A stretch of 64,000 bases of DNA from Pseudomonas sp. R-28-1W-6 (GCF_009799925.1 NZ_WELK01000001.1:682001-746000), one strand, 5' to 3'; counted from the stretch's first letter, positions 34,644 through 44,888 are shown. Program-made: numbers and translations. Notes: generated by a model from the sequence alone, not told the origin.

Positions 34644-36017
34644 CTAGGGCCGTAGCAGTTCCTGGGTCAGCCGCGCGACCTGAGCCTGGCGTTCGCCCTG
34701 CTCCAGGCGCGCGGCGGGATTCAGCGACGACCACTCGGGGTGGGCGCGGGCCTTGCGCAGGGCCTCGGGCAGCTTGCCCTCGCGCCAGTTCTGCTGCTGC
34801 GGCGGGTCCAGGTGGATCGCCGTGGTTGCCGCATGGCCGCGGCTCGCCAGGGCGGCCAGCAGCAGGCGCTGGCGCAGGGCGAGCAGGCGCAGCACGCCGT
34901 CGTCCACCGTCAGTTCGCGCTGGCCCTTGAGCTTGCCGAGCAGGCGCTTGCCGTAGTTGCGTGCGGTCTGCAGGCCGCCGCCGGCCAGCGCGCCGATGAC
35001 CGCCGCGGCGCCTAGGCTGAGGCCGCCGACCAGCAGGTCGATGCCGGCCCCGGCCGCCGCGCCGGCGGCGATGCCGCCACCGATGTTCACCCCGAGCTGG
35101 CGTAGGGTCTCCGGGTTGAACAGGTCGTCGCCCCAGCGCCCGTCCAGCAGCGGCAGGTCGCCGGCGCGGGCATCCTCGGCGCGGAAGGCATACAGGCGCA
35201 GCAGCGCGTCGACGCAGGCCTGCTCACGCTGGCGGATGGCCTGGTGCAGGGCGCGGATCTCGCCCTGTTCGACGGTGCTCTGGCTGGCCACGCTGCGCCG
35301 GCAGGCGGCGCAGTCCAGCAGCAGCTCGGCGATCAGTTGCGCGCCGGCCTGGTGACGCGCTTCGGCCTGCTCCTGGTGGTCGTCGATCAGCCGCTGCAGC
35401 TGCGGACGCGCGCGTTCCAGCAGCAGGGCCAGGCTCTCGTACAGGCGCCGTTCGCCATCCAGCGGCGGCGCCACCGTGTCGAACGCCACCAGCGCATGCA
35501 GGCCGAGGCGGGCCAGCGCCTCGCGCCACTGCGGTTCGCGCTGCTGGGCGCTGGCGCTGAAGTTGAGCACCGGCAGCAGCGGCTTGCCGGCGCCGGCCAG
35601 CACCGCCAGCTCGTCCTTGTACTTGGCCAGCACCGGCTCGCGGGCGTCGATCACGTACAGCCCGGCATCGCTGGCCAGCAGTTGGCGCAGTACCTTGGCC
35701 TCCTGCTCGAAACGCTGGCGCGCCTCGGCCGTGTCGAGAAAGCGCGCCAGCCGTGCCGGGCCGTCCAGGCGCTCGCCCGGACGCTGCAGGCGTTCCAGGT
35801 AATCGAGCAGGGCGATGGCGTCTTCCAGGCCGGGGGTGTCGTACAGCTCCAGCAGCGCCGCGCCGGCCACCGACAGGCGCGCGCCCTCGACATGGCGGGT
35901 GGTGCTGGGGCGATGGGAGACCTCGCCGAAGCCGACGTCGCGGGTCAGGGTGCGCAGCAGCGAGGTCTTGCCGACATTGGTGTGGCCGACCACGGCCAGC
36001 TTGAGGGGCTTAGTCAT
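34644..36017 (-). CDS. DUF3482 domain GTPase
   Basis: 457-residue protein with an N-terminal Era-like GTPase domain: P-loop VVGHTNVGKTSLLRTL, switch region EVSHRPSTTRHVEGARL and DTPG motif LYDTPGLEDAIALLDYLE. The usual NKxD base-recognition motif is replaced by LPVLNFSAS. The C-terminal half is DUF3482, with a glycine- and alanine-rich hydrophobic stretch (NIGGGIAAGAAAGAGIDLLVGGLSLGAAAVIGALAGG) that looks membrane-associating. It overlaps the upstream DUF2868 gene by eight bases. The pair is conserved in Pseudomonas; function not known. Confidence 0.88.
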   Translation of the reverse strand: MTKPLKLAVVGHTNVGKTSLLRTLTRDVGFGEVSHRPSTTRHVEGARLSVAGAALLELYDTPGLEDAIALLDYLERLQRPGERLDGPARLARFLDTAEARQRFEQEAKVLRQLLASDAGLYVIDAREPVLAKYKDELAVLAGAGKPLLPVLNFSASAQQREPQWREALARLGLHALVAFDTVAPPLDGERRLYESLALLLERARPQLQRLIDDHQEQAEARHQAGAQLIAELLLDCAACRRSVASQSTVEQGEIRALHQAIRQREQACVDALLRLYAFRAEDARAGDLPLLDGRWGDDLFNPETLRQLGVNIGGGIAAGAAAGAGIDLLVGGLSLGAAAVIGALAGGGLQTARNYGKRLLGKLKGQRELTVDDGVLRLLALRQRLLLAALASRGHAATTAIHLDPPQQQNWREGKLPEALRKARAHPEWSSLNPAARLEQGERQAQVARLTQELLRP

Positions 36018-37404
36018 GGCCGCTCTCCAGCCAGGCCAGCGGCGCGCTGTCGGCGAACGGCAGATCCAGGCGCTGCAGTGCGCCGTGCCAGTCGCCCAGG
36101 CGCTCGGCGTCCAGGGTTTCGCCCGGCGCCGGAGGCAGCAGCCAGATGCGCGTGGCGGCGGCCGTGCGCGCCAGCTCGCCGAGCAGCGCCAGGGTGCCGC
36201 GGTCCGGCGAGCGGCGCGGGTCGAGGGCGATGGCCAGGCGCGCCGGCGGGAAGCGACCGAGTTGGTCGAGCAGCTGCTGGCGCTGCTCGCGGCTGTCCAG
36301 TACGCCGGCATCGGCGACGGTCCTGGGCAGGGCCGGCGGCCAGGCGCGTTGCGGGTCCAGTTCGATGGCCACCAGCACGGCGCCGCTGCTGTCCAGGCGC
36401 GTGCTGCCGCCCTGGGCTTCGCTCAGGCTGGCCGGCGCTGCATCCAGCACGCCGAGGCGTTCGCTGGTCGGTTGCAGGCGTTCGCTCAGCAGGCGGTAGC
36501 CGGGCAGGTTGAGGTCAAGCGCGAGGCGCGCGCTGCCGTGTTGCCAGCGCCACAGGCACAGCAGCAGGAGCAGGGCGCGCGGCAGCAGGCCGAACACCAA
36601 CAGCACGCCGAGCAGCCAGCCGGCCCAGGCATGCCGTGCGGCCTCTATGGTCAGGGCGCTGTCGCCACTGGCGCGGATGGTCTCGGCATCGGGGATGGGG
36701 AAGCCGAGCAGCGCCGGCAGGCTGCCGAACAGCTGGGTCAGGGCGACGAAGGTGTCGCCGCCGAGCAGGGTGGTTTCCCAGACGAAGCCGTAACGGCGGG
36801 TGCTGAGCAGGGCCAGCAGCATCAGCCCGGCGCTCAGCAGGGCCACCAGCCACAGGCCGTGCACCAGCAGGCCGAGCAGCCAGCGGTTGAGGCGCCGGCG
36901 TTGCAGCAGCAACACCAGCGCCGGGCCCAGTTGCGCGGCGCGGGCATCGCGCGCCAGCTGCTCGCTGAGCCACAGCCACAGGCGGCCGAGGGCGGCGTTG
37001 TGGTCGCCGGCCAGCAGCAGGCCGAGGGCCCAGCCCAGCAGCAGGAGCAGGTGCAGGCCGATCAGGCTGCCCAGGGCCCAGAACACATTGACCGGGCGGC
37101 TGCCGTCGCCCAGGGCGGCCAGGGCCAGGCCGGCGCCGCTGAGCAGGGCCAGCACCAGCAGCAGGCCGAGGGCCAGGCGCGCGCCCTGCAGCCAGTGCAG
37201 CTGGGCCTGCAGCTGGCCGTCGCGCTCGGCGAGGAACAGGGCGCGGGCCTCGATGCGGCCGGCCAGCTCGCTGCCTGCCTGGCGGGCCCGGCGGTTGGCT
37301 TCGCCATCCTCCAGCGGGCCGGCGTGCTCTTCGCGCAGGCGCAGGGTTTCGCACAGCCAGAGGCGTTGCAGGCGGGTGGGCGAGGGCTTGGCAGTCAGGG
37401 GCAC
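36010..37404 (-). CDS. DUF2868 domain membrane protein
   Basis: 464-residue inner-membrane protein of unknown function. Four or more hydrophobic segments: near LALGLLLVLALLSGAGLALAALG, VFWALGSLIGLHLLLLLGWALGLLLAG, LLGLLVHGLWLVALLSAGLMLLALL and WAGWLLGVLLVFGLLPRALLLLLCLW, with a long cytoplasmic C-terminus. The start is probably the GTG at 37404 (VPLTAKPSPTRLQRLWLCETLRLREEH), since residues further upstream look non-coding; an ATG at 37464 also opens the frame. It is coupled to the DUF3482 GTPase gene by overlap, so the two likely form one membrane GTPase complex. Confidence 0.82.
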   Translation of the reverse strand: MPLTAKPSPTRLQRLWLCETLRLREEHAGPLEDGEANRRARQAGSELAGRIEARALFLAERDGQLQAQLHWLQGARLALGLLLVLALLSGAGLALAALGDGSRPVNVFWALGSLIGLHLLLLLGWALGLLLAGDHNAALGRLWLWLSEQLARDARAAQLGPALVLLLQRRRLNRWLLGLLVHGLWLVALLSAGLMLLALLSTRRYGFVWETTLLGGDTFVALTQLFGSLPALLGFPIPDAETIRASGDSALTIEAARHAWAGWLLGVLLVFGLLPRALLLLLCLWRWQHGSARLALDLNLPGYRLLSERLQPTSERLGVLDAAPASLSEAQGGSTRLDSSGAVLVAIELDPQRAWPPALPRTVADAGVLDSREQRQQLLDQLGRFPPARLAIALDPRRSPDRGTLALLGELARTAAATRIWLLPPAPGETLDAERLGDWHGALQRLDLPFADSAPLAWLESGHD

Positions 37405-37540
37405 GCGGCAGTCCGTTGGTGGTTGCAGGCATGAGCATAACCGCTGTGGCGGGGCCCGGGGCAAGCCGTGCGGGGCGAGCGCCCGGCCTTGTTGCGGGGG
37501 CGGGCTTCATTGATGGCGGCCGAGCCGTTATCCTGCGCCG

Positions 37541-38053
37541 ATGAAAAAGACCCTGCCCCTCTGCCTGATCGCCGCCCTCGCCGACAACCGTGTGATCGGC
37601 CGCGATAACCAACTGCCCTGGCACCTGCCGGCGGACCTCAAGCACTTCAAGGCCCGGACTCTCGGCAAGCCGATCATCATGGGCCGCAAGACCTGGGACT
37701 CGCTCGGGCGCCCGCTGCCGGGCCGGCTCAACCTGGTGGTCAGTCGCCAGGCCGATCTGCAGCTGCAGGGCGCGGAAGTCTTCCCGTCGCTGGAGGCCGC
37801 CATCGTCCGTGCCGATCAATGGGCGCGCGAACAGGGCGTCGACGAGCTGATGCTGATCGGCGGCGCGCAGCTCTACGAACAGGGCCTGGCCCAGGCCGAG
37901 CGTCTGTACCTGACCCGCGTGGCGCTGGCGCCGGAGGGCGATGCCTGGTTCCCGGCCTTCGACGAAGCGGCCTGGGGCTGCGTCGCGCGTGAGCCGCAGG
38001 CGGCCGTCGAGTCGGCGCCGGCGCACTGCTTCGAGACCTGGCAGCGCCGCTGA
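37541..38053 (+). CDS. folA: Dihydrofolate reductase
   Basis: 170-residue enzyme reducing dihydrofolate to tetrahydrofolate with NADPH. Family parts: IAALADNRVIGRDNQLPWHLPADLKHFKARTLGKPIIMGRKTWDSLGRPLPGRLNLVV, including the Trp and Asp region around the active site (PWHLPADL, with Asp at the proton-donor position). Slightly longer than E. coli FolA (159). It regenerates the folate that thymidylate synthase oxidises. Confidence 0.96.
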   Translation: MKKTLPLCLIAALADNRVIGRDNQLPWHLPADLKHFKARTLGKPIIMGRKTWDSLGRPLPGRLNLVVSRQADLQLQGAEVFPSLEAAIVRADQWAREQGVDELMLIGGAQLYEQGLAQAERLYLTRVALAPEGDAWFPAFDEAAWGCVAREPQAAVESAPAHCFETWQRR

Positions 38054-38057
38054 GCGG

Positions 38058-38106
38058 TCTGTCGTGGGGGCGGATGCACGCCATTTGCGGTTGAGGCCGC
38101 TCCTAC
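38058..38106. repeat. Imperfect GTNGGNGCGG-type repeat after folA
   Basis: GTGGGGGCGGAT (about 38065-38076) faces GGCCGCTCCTAC (38093-38104) as an imperfect inverted repeat; a related half element GGCTGAAGCCGCTCCCAC occurs at 38872-38890 after the next gene. These resemble common REP-like repeats of Pseudomonas. Confidence 0.45.
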
Positions 38107-38201
38107 ACGGCGGCCCCGGCCTTTTCCTTGATCCACGTTATCTCGCCCCGGCGGGCGTTGCCCTATGCTCGCGGCAATGCCCGGGCGATGAGATCCTGAC
38201 C

Positions 38202-38849
38202 ATGACTGACAAACCTGCCGCCAGCCTGCAAACCGAGGTGGTTGCCGAGCTATTCGTCCGCCATCCGCTCTGGGAGGATGCCCTGGCCCTGCTGTTCGGC
38301 ACCGCCATGGTGGCCCTCGGCATCGCCTTCTACAGCCACGCCGGGCTGCTCACCGGCGGCACGGTGGGCCTGGCCTTCCTGCTCAAGTACCTGGCCGGCT
38401 GGCCGTTCGGCCTGGTGTTCTTCCTGCTCAACCTGCCGTTCTATGCCCTGGCGCTGTGGCGCATGGGCTGGCCGTTCACTCTGCGCACCGCCTGCGCCGT
38501 GGCGCTGGTGTCGCTGTTCGCCGAGCTGACGCCGCGCTGGGTGGTGTTCGCCGAGCTGAACCAGCTCTACGCCGCGGTATTCGGTGGCTTCGCCATGGGT
38601 CTCGGGCTGCTCATGCTGTTTCGCCACCGCGCCAGCCTGGGCGGGGTGAACATCCTCGCGCTGTACCTGCAGGAACGCTTCGGCCTGCGCGCCGGTGCCG
38701 TGCAGATGGGCGTCGATGCGGCCATCGTGCTGGCCTCGATCTTCGTCGTGGCGCCGGACAAGGTCGCCCTGTCGGTGCTGGGTGCAGTGGCGCTGAACAT
38801 GGTGCTGGCGATCAATCACCGGGCCGGGCGCTACATGGGTTTGAGCTGA
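38202..38849 (+). CDS. YitT family membrane protein
   Basis: 215-residue inner-membrane protein of the YitT (DUF161) family with about five or six helices: ALALLFGTAMVALGIAFYSHAGLLTGGTVGLAFLLKYLAG at the start, and GGFAMGLGLLMLFRHRASLGGVNILALYLQERFGLRAG in the second half, with glycine-rich TGG and GG(V/I)N motifs typical of the family. Transport function presumed but unproven. Converges with ilvD. Confidence 0.88.
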   Translation: MTDKPAASLQTEVVAELFVRHPLWEDALALLFGTAMVALGIAFYSHAGLLTGGTVGLAFLLKYLAGWPFGLVFFLLNLPFYALALWRMGWPFTLRTACAVALVSLFAELTPRWVVFAELNQLYAAVFGGFAMGLGLLMLFRHRASLGGVNILALYLQERFGLRAGAVQMGVDAAIVLASIFVVAPDKVALSVLGAVALNMVLAINHRAGRYMGLS

Positions 38850-38905
38850 GCGATCGTCCGGCTGGGGACGTTGGCTGAAGCCGCTCCCACGCAGGCGCGC
38901 AGACG

Positions 38906-38932
38906 AAAAAGCCCGGCGCTGGGCCGGGCTTT
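38906..38932 (-). terminator. Terminator of ilvD (also usable from the plus side)
   Basis: Stem AAAGCCCGGC (38908-38917) / GCCGGGCTTT (38923-38932), loop GCTGG. The run of five A at 38906-38910 gives a T tract on the minus strand, directly downstream of ilvD. Confidence 0.8.
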
Positions 38933-38951
38933 CGGTGGGGCAAGGGCGGAC

Positions 38952-40790
38952 TCAGCCGTCCAGCAGCGCCTTGTTGCGCACCGCGCCCTTGTCGGCGCTG
39001 GTGGCGAGCAGGGCGTAGGCCTTCAGTGCGGTGGTCACCTTGCGTGCGCGCGGCTGCGCCGGTTTCCAGCCCAGCTTGTCCTGCTCGGCGCGGCGCTTGG
39101 CCAGTTCGTCATCGGACACCAGCAGGTTGATCGAGCGCTGGTGGATGTCGATGAGGATCTTGTCTCCTTCGCGCACCAGGCCGATGGCGCCGCCGGCGGC
39201 CGCTTCCGGCGAGGCGTGGCCGATCGACAGGCCCGAGGTACCGCCGGAGAAGCGGCCGTCGGTGAGTAGGGCACAGGCCTTGCCCAGGCCCTTGGACTTC
39301 AGGTAGGAGGTCGGGTAGAGCATTTCCTGCATGCCCGGGCCGCCTTTCGGGCCTTCGTAGCGGATGATCACGATGTCGCCGGCCTTCACCTCGTCATTGA
39401 GGATGCCTTTGACCGCGCCGTCCTGGCTCTCGAAGATCTTTGCGGTGCCTTCGAACACATGGATGGACTCATCCACGCCGGCGGTCTTCACCACGCAGCC
39501 GTCGACGGCGATGTTGCCGTACAGCACGGCCAGGCCGCCTTCCTGGGAGTAGGCGTGCTCGACGGAGCGGATGCAGCCTTCGGCGCGGTCGTCGTCCAGG
39601 GTGTCCCAGCGGGTCGACTGGCTGAAGGCGGTCTGGGTCGGGATGCCCGCCGGGCCGGCCTTGAAGAAGGTGTGTACGGCCTCGTCGCTGGTCTGGGTGA
39701 TGTCCCACTGGGCAATGGCGTCGGCCATGCTCGGGCTGTGGATGGTCGACACGTCGGTGTGCAGCAGGCCGCCACGGGCCAGCTCGCCGAGGATGGAGAA
39801 GATGCCGCCGGCGCGGTGCACGTCTTCCATGTGGTACTTCTGGATGTTCGGCGCCACCTTGCACAGCTGCGGCACCTTGCGCGACAGGCGATCGATGTCG
39901 CGCAGGTCGAACGGCACTTCGCCTTCCTGGGCCGCGGCCAGCAGGTGCAGGATGGTGTTGGTCGAGCCGCCCATGGCGATGTCCAGGCTCATGGCGTTCT
40001 CGAACGCCCTGAAGTTGGCGACGTTGCGCGGCAGCACCGACTCGTCGTTCTCGCCGTAGTAGCGCTGGCACAGCTCGACGGCCAGGCGCCCGGCGCGCAG
40101 GAACAGCTGCTCGCGATCGCTGTGGGTGGCCAGGGTCGAACCGTTGCCCGGCAGGGCCAGGCCCAGGGCTTCCATCAGGCAGTTCATCGAGTTGGCGGTG
40201 AACATGCCGGAGCAGCTGCCGCAGGTCGGGCAGGCGCTGCGCTCGTACTCGGCGACCTTCTCGTCGGAGCAGGAATCGTCGGCGGCCACCACCATGGCGT
40301 CGACCAGGTCCAGGCCGTGGCTGGCCAGCTTGGTCTTGCCGGCTTCCATCGGCCCGCCGGAGACGAACACCACCGGGATGTTCAGGCGCAGGGCGGCCAT
40401 CAGCATGCCGGGGGTGATCTTGTCGCAGTTGGAGATGCAGACGATGGCGTCGGCGCAGTGGGCGTTGACCATGTATTCGACGGAATCGGCGATGATCTCG
40501 CGGCTCGGCAGCGAATAGAGCATGCCGTCGTGGCCCATGGCGATGCCGTCGTCGACCGCGATGGTGTTGAATTCCTTGGCCACGCCGCCGTGCTTCTCGA
40601 TCTCGCGGGCGACCAGCTGGCCGAGGTCCTTCAGGTGCACGTGGCCGGGCACGAACTGGGTGAAGGAGTTGGCGATGGCGATGATCGGTTTCTTGAAGTC
40701 TTCGTCCTTCATCCCGGTGGCGCGCCACAGGGCGCGGGCGCCGGCCATGTTGCGGCCGTGGGTGGAGGTCTTCGAGCGGTAATCGGGCAT
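38952..40790 (-). CDS. ilvD: Dihydroxy-acid dehydratase
   Basis: 612-residue iron-sulfur dehydratase of valine, leucine and isoleucine synthesis. Opening [26 protein letters not shown]; cluster cysteines in [13 protein letters not shown] and [22 protein letters not shown]-terminal [21 protein letters not shown], with Ser as catalytic base. Length is standard for the long proteobacterial form. AGGAA precedes the ATG. It stands alone, ended by a hairpin terminator. The 236-base gap to the next gene shows only a weak GTGAGCC/GGCTCAC pair (40828-40834 and 40919-40925). Confidence 0.98.
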   Translation of the reverse strand: MPDYRSKTSTHGRNMAGARALWRATGMKDEDFKKPIIAIANSFTQFVPGHVHLKDLGQLVAREIEKHGGVAKEFNTIAVDDGIAMGHDGMLYSLPSREIIADSVEYMVNAHCADAIVCISNCDKITPGMLMAALRLNIPVVFVSGGPMEAGKTKLASHGLDLVDAMVVAADDSCSDEKVAEYERSACPTCGSCSGMFTANSMNCLMEALGLALPGNGSTLATHSDREQLFLRAGRLAVELCQRYYGENDESVLPRNVANFRAFENAMSLDIAMGGSTNTILHLLAAAQEGEVPFDLRDIDRLSRKVPQLCKVAPNIQKYHMEDVHRAGGIFSILGELARGGLLHTDVSTIHSPSMADAIAQWDITQTSDEAVHTFFKAGPAGIPTQTAFSQSTRWDTLDDDRAEGCIRSVEHAYSQEGGLAVLYGNIAVDGCVVKTAGVDESIHVFEGTAKIFESQDGAVKGILNDEVKAGDIVIIRYEGPKGGPGMQEMLYPTSYLKSKGLGKACALLTDGRFSGGTSGLSIGHASPEAAAGGAIGLVREGDKILIDIHQRSINLLVSDDELAKRRAEQDKLGWKPAQPRARKVTTALKAYALLATSADKGAVRNKALLDG

Positions 40791-41026
40791 GACGGTTCCT
40801 GGGGCTGGTCAGGTTTATCTTCGTAGGGTGAGCCTGTGCTGGACCGGATGCAAACGGCAGGTGGCCGTGCGTTCGGAGGGGCCGTTCGGCGAGGCGGGGT
40901 CACCGCTCGCACGGCCTGGGCTCACTGGCCCGCCGGGGATGGTTGGCGAGGAATGGCTCGATTCTACGCCGCCCGCGCCCGCCGGGGAAAGGCTGGCGGT
41001 CGGGCGGGCAGCGCTGGGCGCCGCGA

Positions 41027-42223
41027 TCAGCTGTTGGGCAGCAGGCGGCAGGTCAGGCTCTTGATGTAGCGGGTTTCGTGGATGGCCGGGTGCACCGGAT
41101 GGTCCGGGCCCTGGCTGCCGCGTTCGAGCAGCTGGATATTGCGGTCCAGATGGCGGGCGCTGGTCAGCAGGATGTTCTGCAGGTCGTCTTCGGGCAGGTG
41201 CATGGAGCAGCTGGCGCTGACCAGGATGCCGTCCTTGCCGAGCAGGCGCATGGCCTGTTCGTTGAGGCGCCGGTAGGCGGCCTCGCCGTTCTTCAGGTCC
41301 TTCTTGCGCTTGATGAAGGCGGGCGGGTCGCAGACCACCACGTCGAAGCGTTCCTCGGCGGCCTTGAGTTCCTTGAGCGCCTCGAACACGTCGCCTTCGA
41401 CGCAGGTGAGCTTATCGGCCACGCCGTTCAGCGCGGCATTACGCTCGACGCCATCGAGGGCGAAGGCCGAGGCGTCCACGCAGAACACTTCGCTGGCGCC
41501 AAAGGCTGCCGCCTGTACGCCCCAGCCGCCGATGTAGCTGAACAGGTCGAGCACGCGCTTGCCCTTGACGTAGGGCGCCAGGCGCGCGCGGTTCATGCGG
41601 TGGTCGTAGAACCAGCCGGTCTTCTGCCCCTCGATCACCGGGGCCTCGAACTTCACGCCGTTCTCTTCCAGGGCGACCCACTCCGGCACCTGGCCGAACA
41701 CGGCGTCGACATAGCGCGTCAGGCCTTCGGCATCGCGCGCCTTGGAGTCGTTCTTGAACAGGATGCCGCGCGGCTTGAGTACCTGGACCAGGGCTTCGAT
41801 CAGGTGGTGCTTGTGGTGCTCCATGGTGGCGGAGGCCAGCTGCACCACCAGGTAGTCGCCGAAACGGTCGACCACCAGGCCCGGCAGCAGGTCGGAGTCG
41901 CCGTACACCAGGCGGTAGAAGGGCTGGTCGAACAGGCGATCGCGCAGCGACAGGCAGACGTTGAGGCGGTGTACCAGCAGCGACTTGTCGAGGATGTGCT
42001 TGACGTCGCGCGACAGCAGGCGCGCGCAGATCAGGTTGTTCGGGCTCATCGCGACGATGCCCAGGGGCTTGCCGCCGGCGGCCTCGAGGATGGCCTGGTC
42101 GCCGGCCTGGAAGCCGGTCAGCGGGGTGGCGGCGACGTCGATCTCGTTGCTGTAGACCCACAGATGGCCGGCGCGCAGGCGGCGGTCGGCATTGGCTTTG
42201 AGGCGCAGGCTGGGCAGGGACAT
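41027..42223 (-). CDS. rlmI: Class I SAM-dependent rRNA methyltransferase, RlmI-like
   Basis: 398-residue protein with an N-terminal PUA-type RNA-binding domain (LKANADRRLRAGHLWVYSNEID, about 1-90), a linker domain and a C-terminal Rossmann methyltransferase: VLDLFSYIGGWGVQAAAFGASEVFCVDAS binds SAM, and VVCDPPAFIKRKKDL is the catalytic loop. E. coli RlmI methylates C1962 of 23S rRNA; length and domain order match (396 residues). Start MSLPSLRLKAN at 42223 with GGAG upstream. Confidence 0.92.
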   Translation of the reverse strand: MSLPSLRLKANADRRLRAGHLWVYSNEIDVAATPLTGFQAGDQAILEAAGGKPLGIVAMSPNNLICARLLSRDVKHILDKSLLVHRLNVCLSLRDRLFDQPFYRLVYGDSDLLPGLVVDRFGDYLVVQLASATMEHHKHHLIEALVQVLKPRGILFKNDSKARDAEGLTRYVDAVFGQVPEWVALEENGVKFEAPVIEGQKTGWFYDHRMNRARLAPYVKGKRVLDLFSYIGGWGVQAAAFGASEVFCVDASAFALDGVERNAALNGVADKLTCVEGDVFEALKELKAAEERFDVVVCDPPAFIKRKKDLKNGEAAYRRLNEQAMRLLGKDGILVSASCSMHLPEDDLQNILLTSARHLDRNIQLLERGSQGPDHPVHPAIHETRYIKSLTCRLLPNS

Positions 42224-42497
42224 CGGGGCGGCTCCGGGAAAAAGAGCGGAATTATAGCCGCAGAGCGGCCCCGGCCGCTGCTGCAGGGCGGTCGTGGCGG
42301 ATAAAAAGCTTCGGCGCCCGCCCCCGCGCTGCCGGCCAACCCGCGAGCGGCCTGCGGCAACGCCGTCTGCCCCGGGCAATACGCGGTGGCGCCCGGCGAT
42401 TTCCGCGCCGGCCGCACGCCGGATACAAAAGTTGGCTGCGGAGGCGGGAAGGCTTTGGCTAAACTGTGGCGAATTTCTCATTTCAGTTGCCGTGGTC

Positions 42498-43364
42498 ATG
42501 GCCCAAGAACTTTCCGCCGAACAGATTCAGCAAGTGCTGCAGGGCATCAGCGTGCCGCCGCAGCCACAAATCATGGTCGACCTGCAGATGGAGCAGGTCA
42601 TGCCCAACCCGGACCTGCGCAGCATCGCCAAGCTGATCAGCCAGGACCCGGGCCTGTCCGGCGCCCTGCTGAAGATCGTCAACTCGCCATTCTTCGGCCT
42701 GGCCAACCGCATCGCCTCGATCCAGCAGGCGGTCAACCTGCTCGGCTGCAACTCGGTGATCAACCTGATCAACGCCCAGTCAATCAAGGGCGAGATGAGC
42801 GACGAGACCATCGTCACCCTCAACCGCTTCTGGGACACCGCCCAGGACGTGGCCATGACCTGCCTGACCCTGGCCAAGCGCATCGGCTACCAGGCGCCGG
42901 ACGAGGCCTATACTCTCGGCCTGTTCCACAACTGCGGCATCCCGCTGATGATCAAGCGCTTCCCCAACTACATGACGGTGCTGGAGGAGGCCTACTACAG
43001 CGCCAACAGCGAGCGGCGCATCGTCGATACCGAGAACCGCCTGCTCAACACCAACCACGCGGTGGTCGGCTACTTCACCGCCAAGTCGTGGAACCTGCCG
43101 CTGCACCTGTGCGAGGCGATCGCCAACCACCACAACGCCCTGTCGATCTTCGAAGAGGAGACCAGCCGCGACGCGCAGCTTAAGACCCTGATCGCCATCC
43201 TCAAGATGGCCGAGCACATCTGCGGCAGCTACCGGGTGCTGGGCAACCAGGACCAGGATCACGAGTGGCAGAGCATCCAGCAGCAGGTGCTGGAGTATGT
43301 CGGCCTGACCGAGTACGACTTCCAGACCCTCAAGGAAAGCATCCACGACCTGGGCGCCGGTTAA
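42498..43364 (+). CDS. HDOD domain protein
   Basis: 288-residue protein made of a single HDOD domain (about 15-215: QIMVDLQMEQVMPNPDLRSIAKLISQDPGLSGALLKIVNSPFFGL) plus a C-terminal helical tail. The catalytic HD is changed to His-Asn (LGLFHNCGIPLM), as usual for HDOD, so a scaffold role in signalling is likely rather than hydrolysis. No receiver domain, unlike the relative at 4315-5529. Stands alone just upstream of mutM. Confidence 0.9.
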   Translation: MAQELSAEQIQQVLQGISVPPQPQIMVDLQMEQVMPNPDLRSIAKLISQDPGLSGALLKIVNSPFFGLANRIASIQQAVNLLGCNSVINLINAQSIKGEMSDETIVTLNRFWDTAQDVAMTCLTLAKRIGYQAPDEAYTLGLFHNCGIPLMIKRFPNYMTVLEEAYYSANSERRIVDTENRLLNTNHAVVGYFTAKSWNLPLHLCEAIANHHNALSIFEEETSRDAQLKTLIAILKMAEHICGSYRVLGNQDQDHEWQSIQQQVLEYVGLTEYDFQTLKESIHDLGAG

Positions 43365-43432
43365 CCCGTTGCGTCTGCCTGGCGGCTTCCTGCTAAGGTG
43401 GCCGCTTTCCCCTGGTGTATCCGTCGTTCGTC

Positions 43433-44245
43433 ATGCCTGAACTCCCAGAAGTCGAAACCACCCGCCGCGGCATCGCGCCGTTCCTCGAGGGCCAGCGCGT
43501 CAGTCGCGTGGTCGTGCGCGAGCGCCGCCTGCGCTGGCCGATTCCCGAGGACCTCGATGTGCGCCTGTCCGGGCAGCGCATCGAATGCGTCGAACGCCGT
43601 GCCAAGTACCTGCTGATCCAGGCCGAGAGCGGCACCCTGATCGGGCACCTGGGCATGTCCGGCAGCCTGCGCCTGGTGCCGGTGGGCACCCCGGCGGCCA
43701 AGCACGAGCATGTCGATATCGAGCTGGAGTCCGGCCTGGCACTGCGCTACACCGACCCGCGGCGCTTCGGCGCGCTGCTGTGGAGCAGCGACCCGCTGAA
43801 CCATGAGCTGCTGCGCAAGCTGGGGCCGGAGCCGCTGACCGGGCTGTTCGACGGTGAACGCCTGTACCAGCTTTCACGCGGCCGTTCGATGGCGGTCAAG
43901 CCGTTCATCATGGATAACGCGGTGGTGGTGGGCGTGGGCAACATCTACGCCACGGAGGCGCTGTTCGCCGCCGGCATCGACCCGCGCCGCGAGGCCGGCA
44001 CGCTTTCCCGGGCGCGCTATGCGAGGCTGGCCGAGGCGATCAAGCGCATTCTCGCCCATGCCATCGAACGCGGCGGCACCACCCTGCGCGACTTCGTCGG
44101 CGGCGACGGCCAGCCCGGCTACTTTCAGCAGGAACTGTTCGTCTACGGCCGTGGCGGCGAGTTCTGCAAGCATTGCGGCAGCACCCTGCGCGAGGTCAAG
44201 CTGGGTCAGCGGGCCAGCGTGTACTGCCCGAAGTGCCAGCGCTAG
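43433..44245 (+). CDS. mutM: Formamidopyrimidine-DNA glycosylase
   Basis: 270-residue bifunctional repair glycosylase removing 8-oxoguanine and cutting the abasic site. After Met comes the catalytic proline: [14 protein letters not shown], with Glu3. Lys near residue 57 (RRAKYLLI), the H2TH region ([17 protein letters not shown]) and the C-terminal zinc finger (CKHCGSTL...YCPKCQR) are all intact. Start at 43433 is fixed by the need for Pro as residue 2; an upstream GTG is rejected. Confidence 0.97.
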   Translation: MPELPEVETTRRGIAPFLEGQRVSRVVVRERRLRWPIPEDLDVRLSGQRIECVERRAKYLLIQAESGTLIGHLGMSGSLRLVPVGTPAAKHEHVDIELESGLALRYTDPRRFGALLWSSDPLNHELLRKLGPEPLTGLFDGERLYQLSRGRSMAVKPFIMDNAVVVGVGNIYATEALFAAGIDPRREAGTLSRARYARLAEAIKRILAHAIERGGTTLRDFVGGDGQPGYFQQELFVYGRGGEFCKHCGSTLREVKLGQRASVYCPKCQR

Positions 44246-44309
44246 ATAGCGCCTGCGTCACCCGGTGACGGCGCCATAATCAGAACAAGAGCAAGCAGTG
44301 GGAACAACG

Positions 44310-44888
44310 ATGTCGGGCAATTATCTACCGGCCAATCCATTCGCGCAGTGGCTGGGGCGTAGCGTGCTGAAACTGATGGGCTGGCGCATCGAGGGGCAGA
44401 TGCCGGCGCTGGACAAGTTCGTGGTGATCGGCGCCCACCACACCTCGAACTGGGACTTCGTGATCTTCATCGCGGTGAAGTTCGTCCTGCGCCTGAATGC
44501 GCGCTGGTTCGGCAAGCACAGCATCTTCATCTGGCCCTTCGCCGGCCTGCTGAAGGCCTGGGGCGGCATCCCGATCCACCGCCATCTGCGCCTGAACGTG
44601 GTCGAGCAGGCGATCCAGGCGTTCCGCAGCCATGAGCAGTTCATCCTGGTGCTGTCGCCGGAAGGCACGCGCAAGAAGGTCGAGCGCTGGCGCATGGGCT
44701 TCTACCATATCGCTCTCGGCGCCGGCGTGCCCATAGTTCCCGGCGCCCTGGACTATGGCAACCGGCGCGTGGTGATCGGCCCGCCGTTCCAGCCCAGCGG
44801 CGATGCCGCCGCCGACATCAAGGCGCTGCTGGGGTTTTTCCGGCCCTACGAGCCGAAAAAGCCGGAGAATGCATTCCACGGCGATTGA
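44310..44888 (+). CDS. Lysophospholipid acyltransferase family protein
   Basis: 192-residue PlsC-type acyltransferase. The catalytic box is GAHHTSNWDF (H-x4-D) and a later FILVLSPEGTRKKVERWRMGFYHIALGAGVPIVPGAL holds the EGTR phosphate-binding motif. It probably attaches an acyl chain to a lysophospholipid at the inner membrane. No long transmembrane anchor. ATG at 44310 is chosen over GTG at 44298. Confidence 0.88.
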   Translation: MSGNYLPANPFAQWLGRSVLKLMGWRIEGQMPALDKFVVIGAHHTSNWDFVIFIAVKFVLRLNARWFGKHSIFIWPFAGLLKAWGGIPIHRHLRLNVVEQAIQAFRSHEQFILVLSPEGTRKKVERWRMGFYHIALGAGVPIVPGALDYGNRRVVIGPPFQPSGDAAADIKALLGFFRPYEPKKPENAFHGD

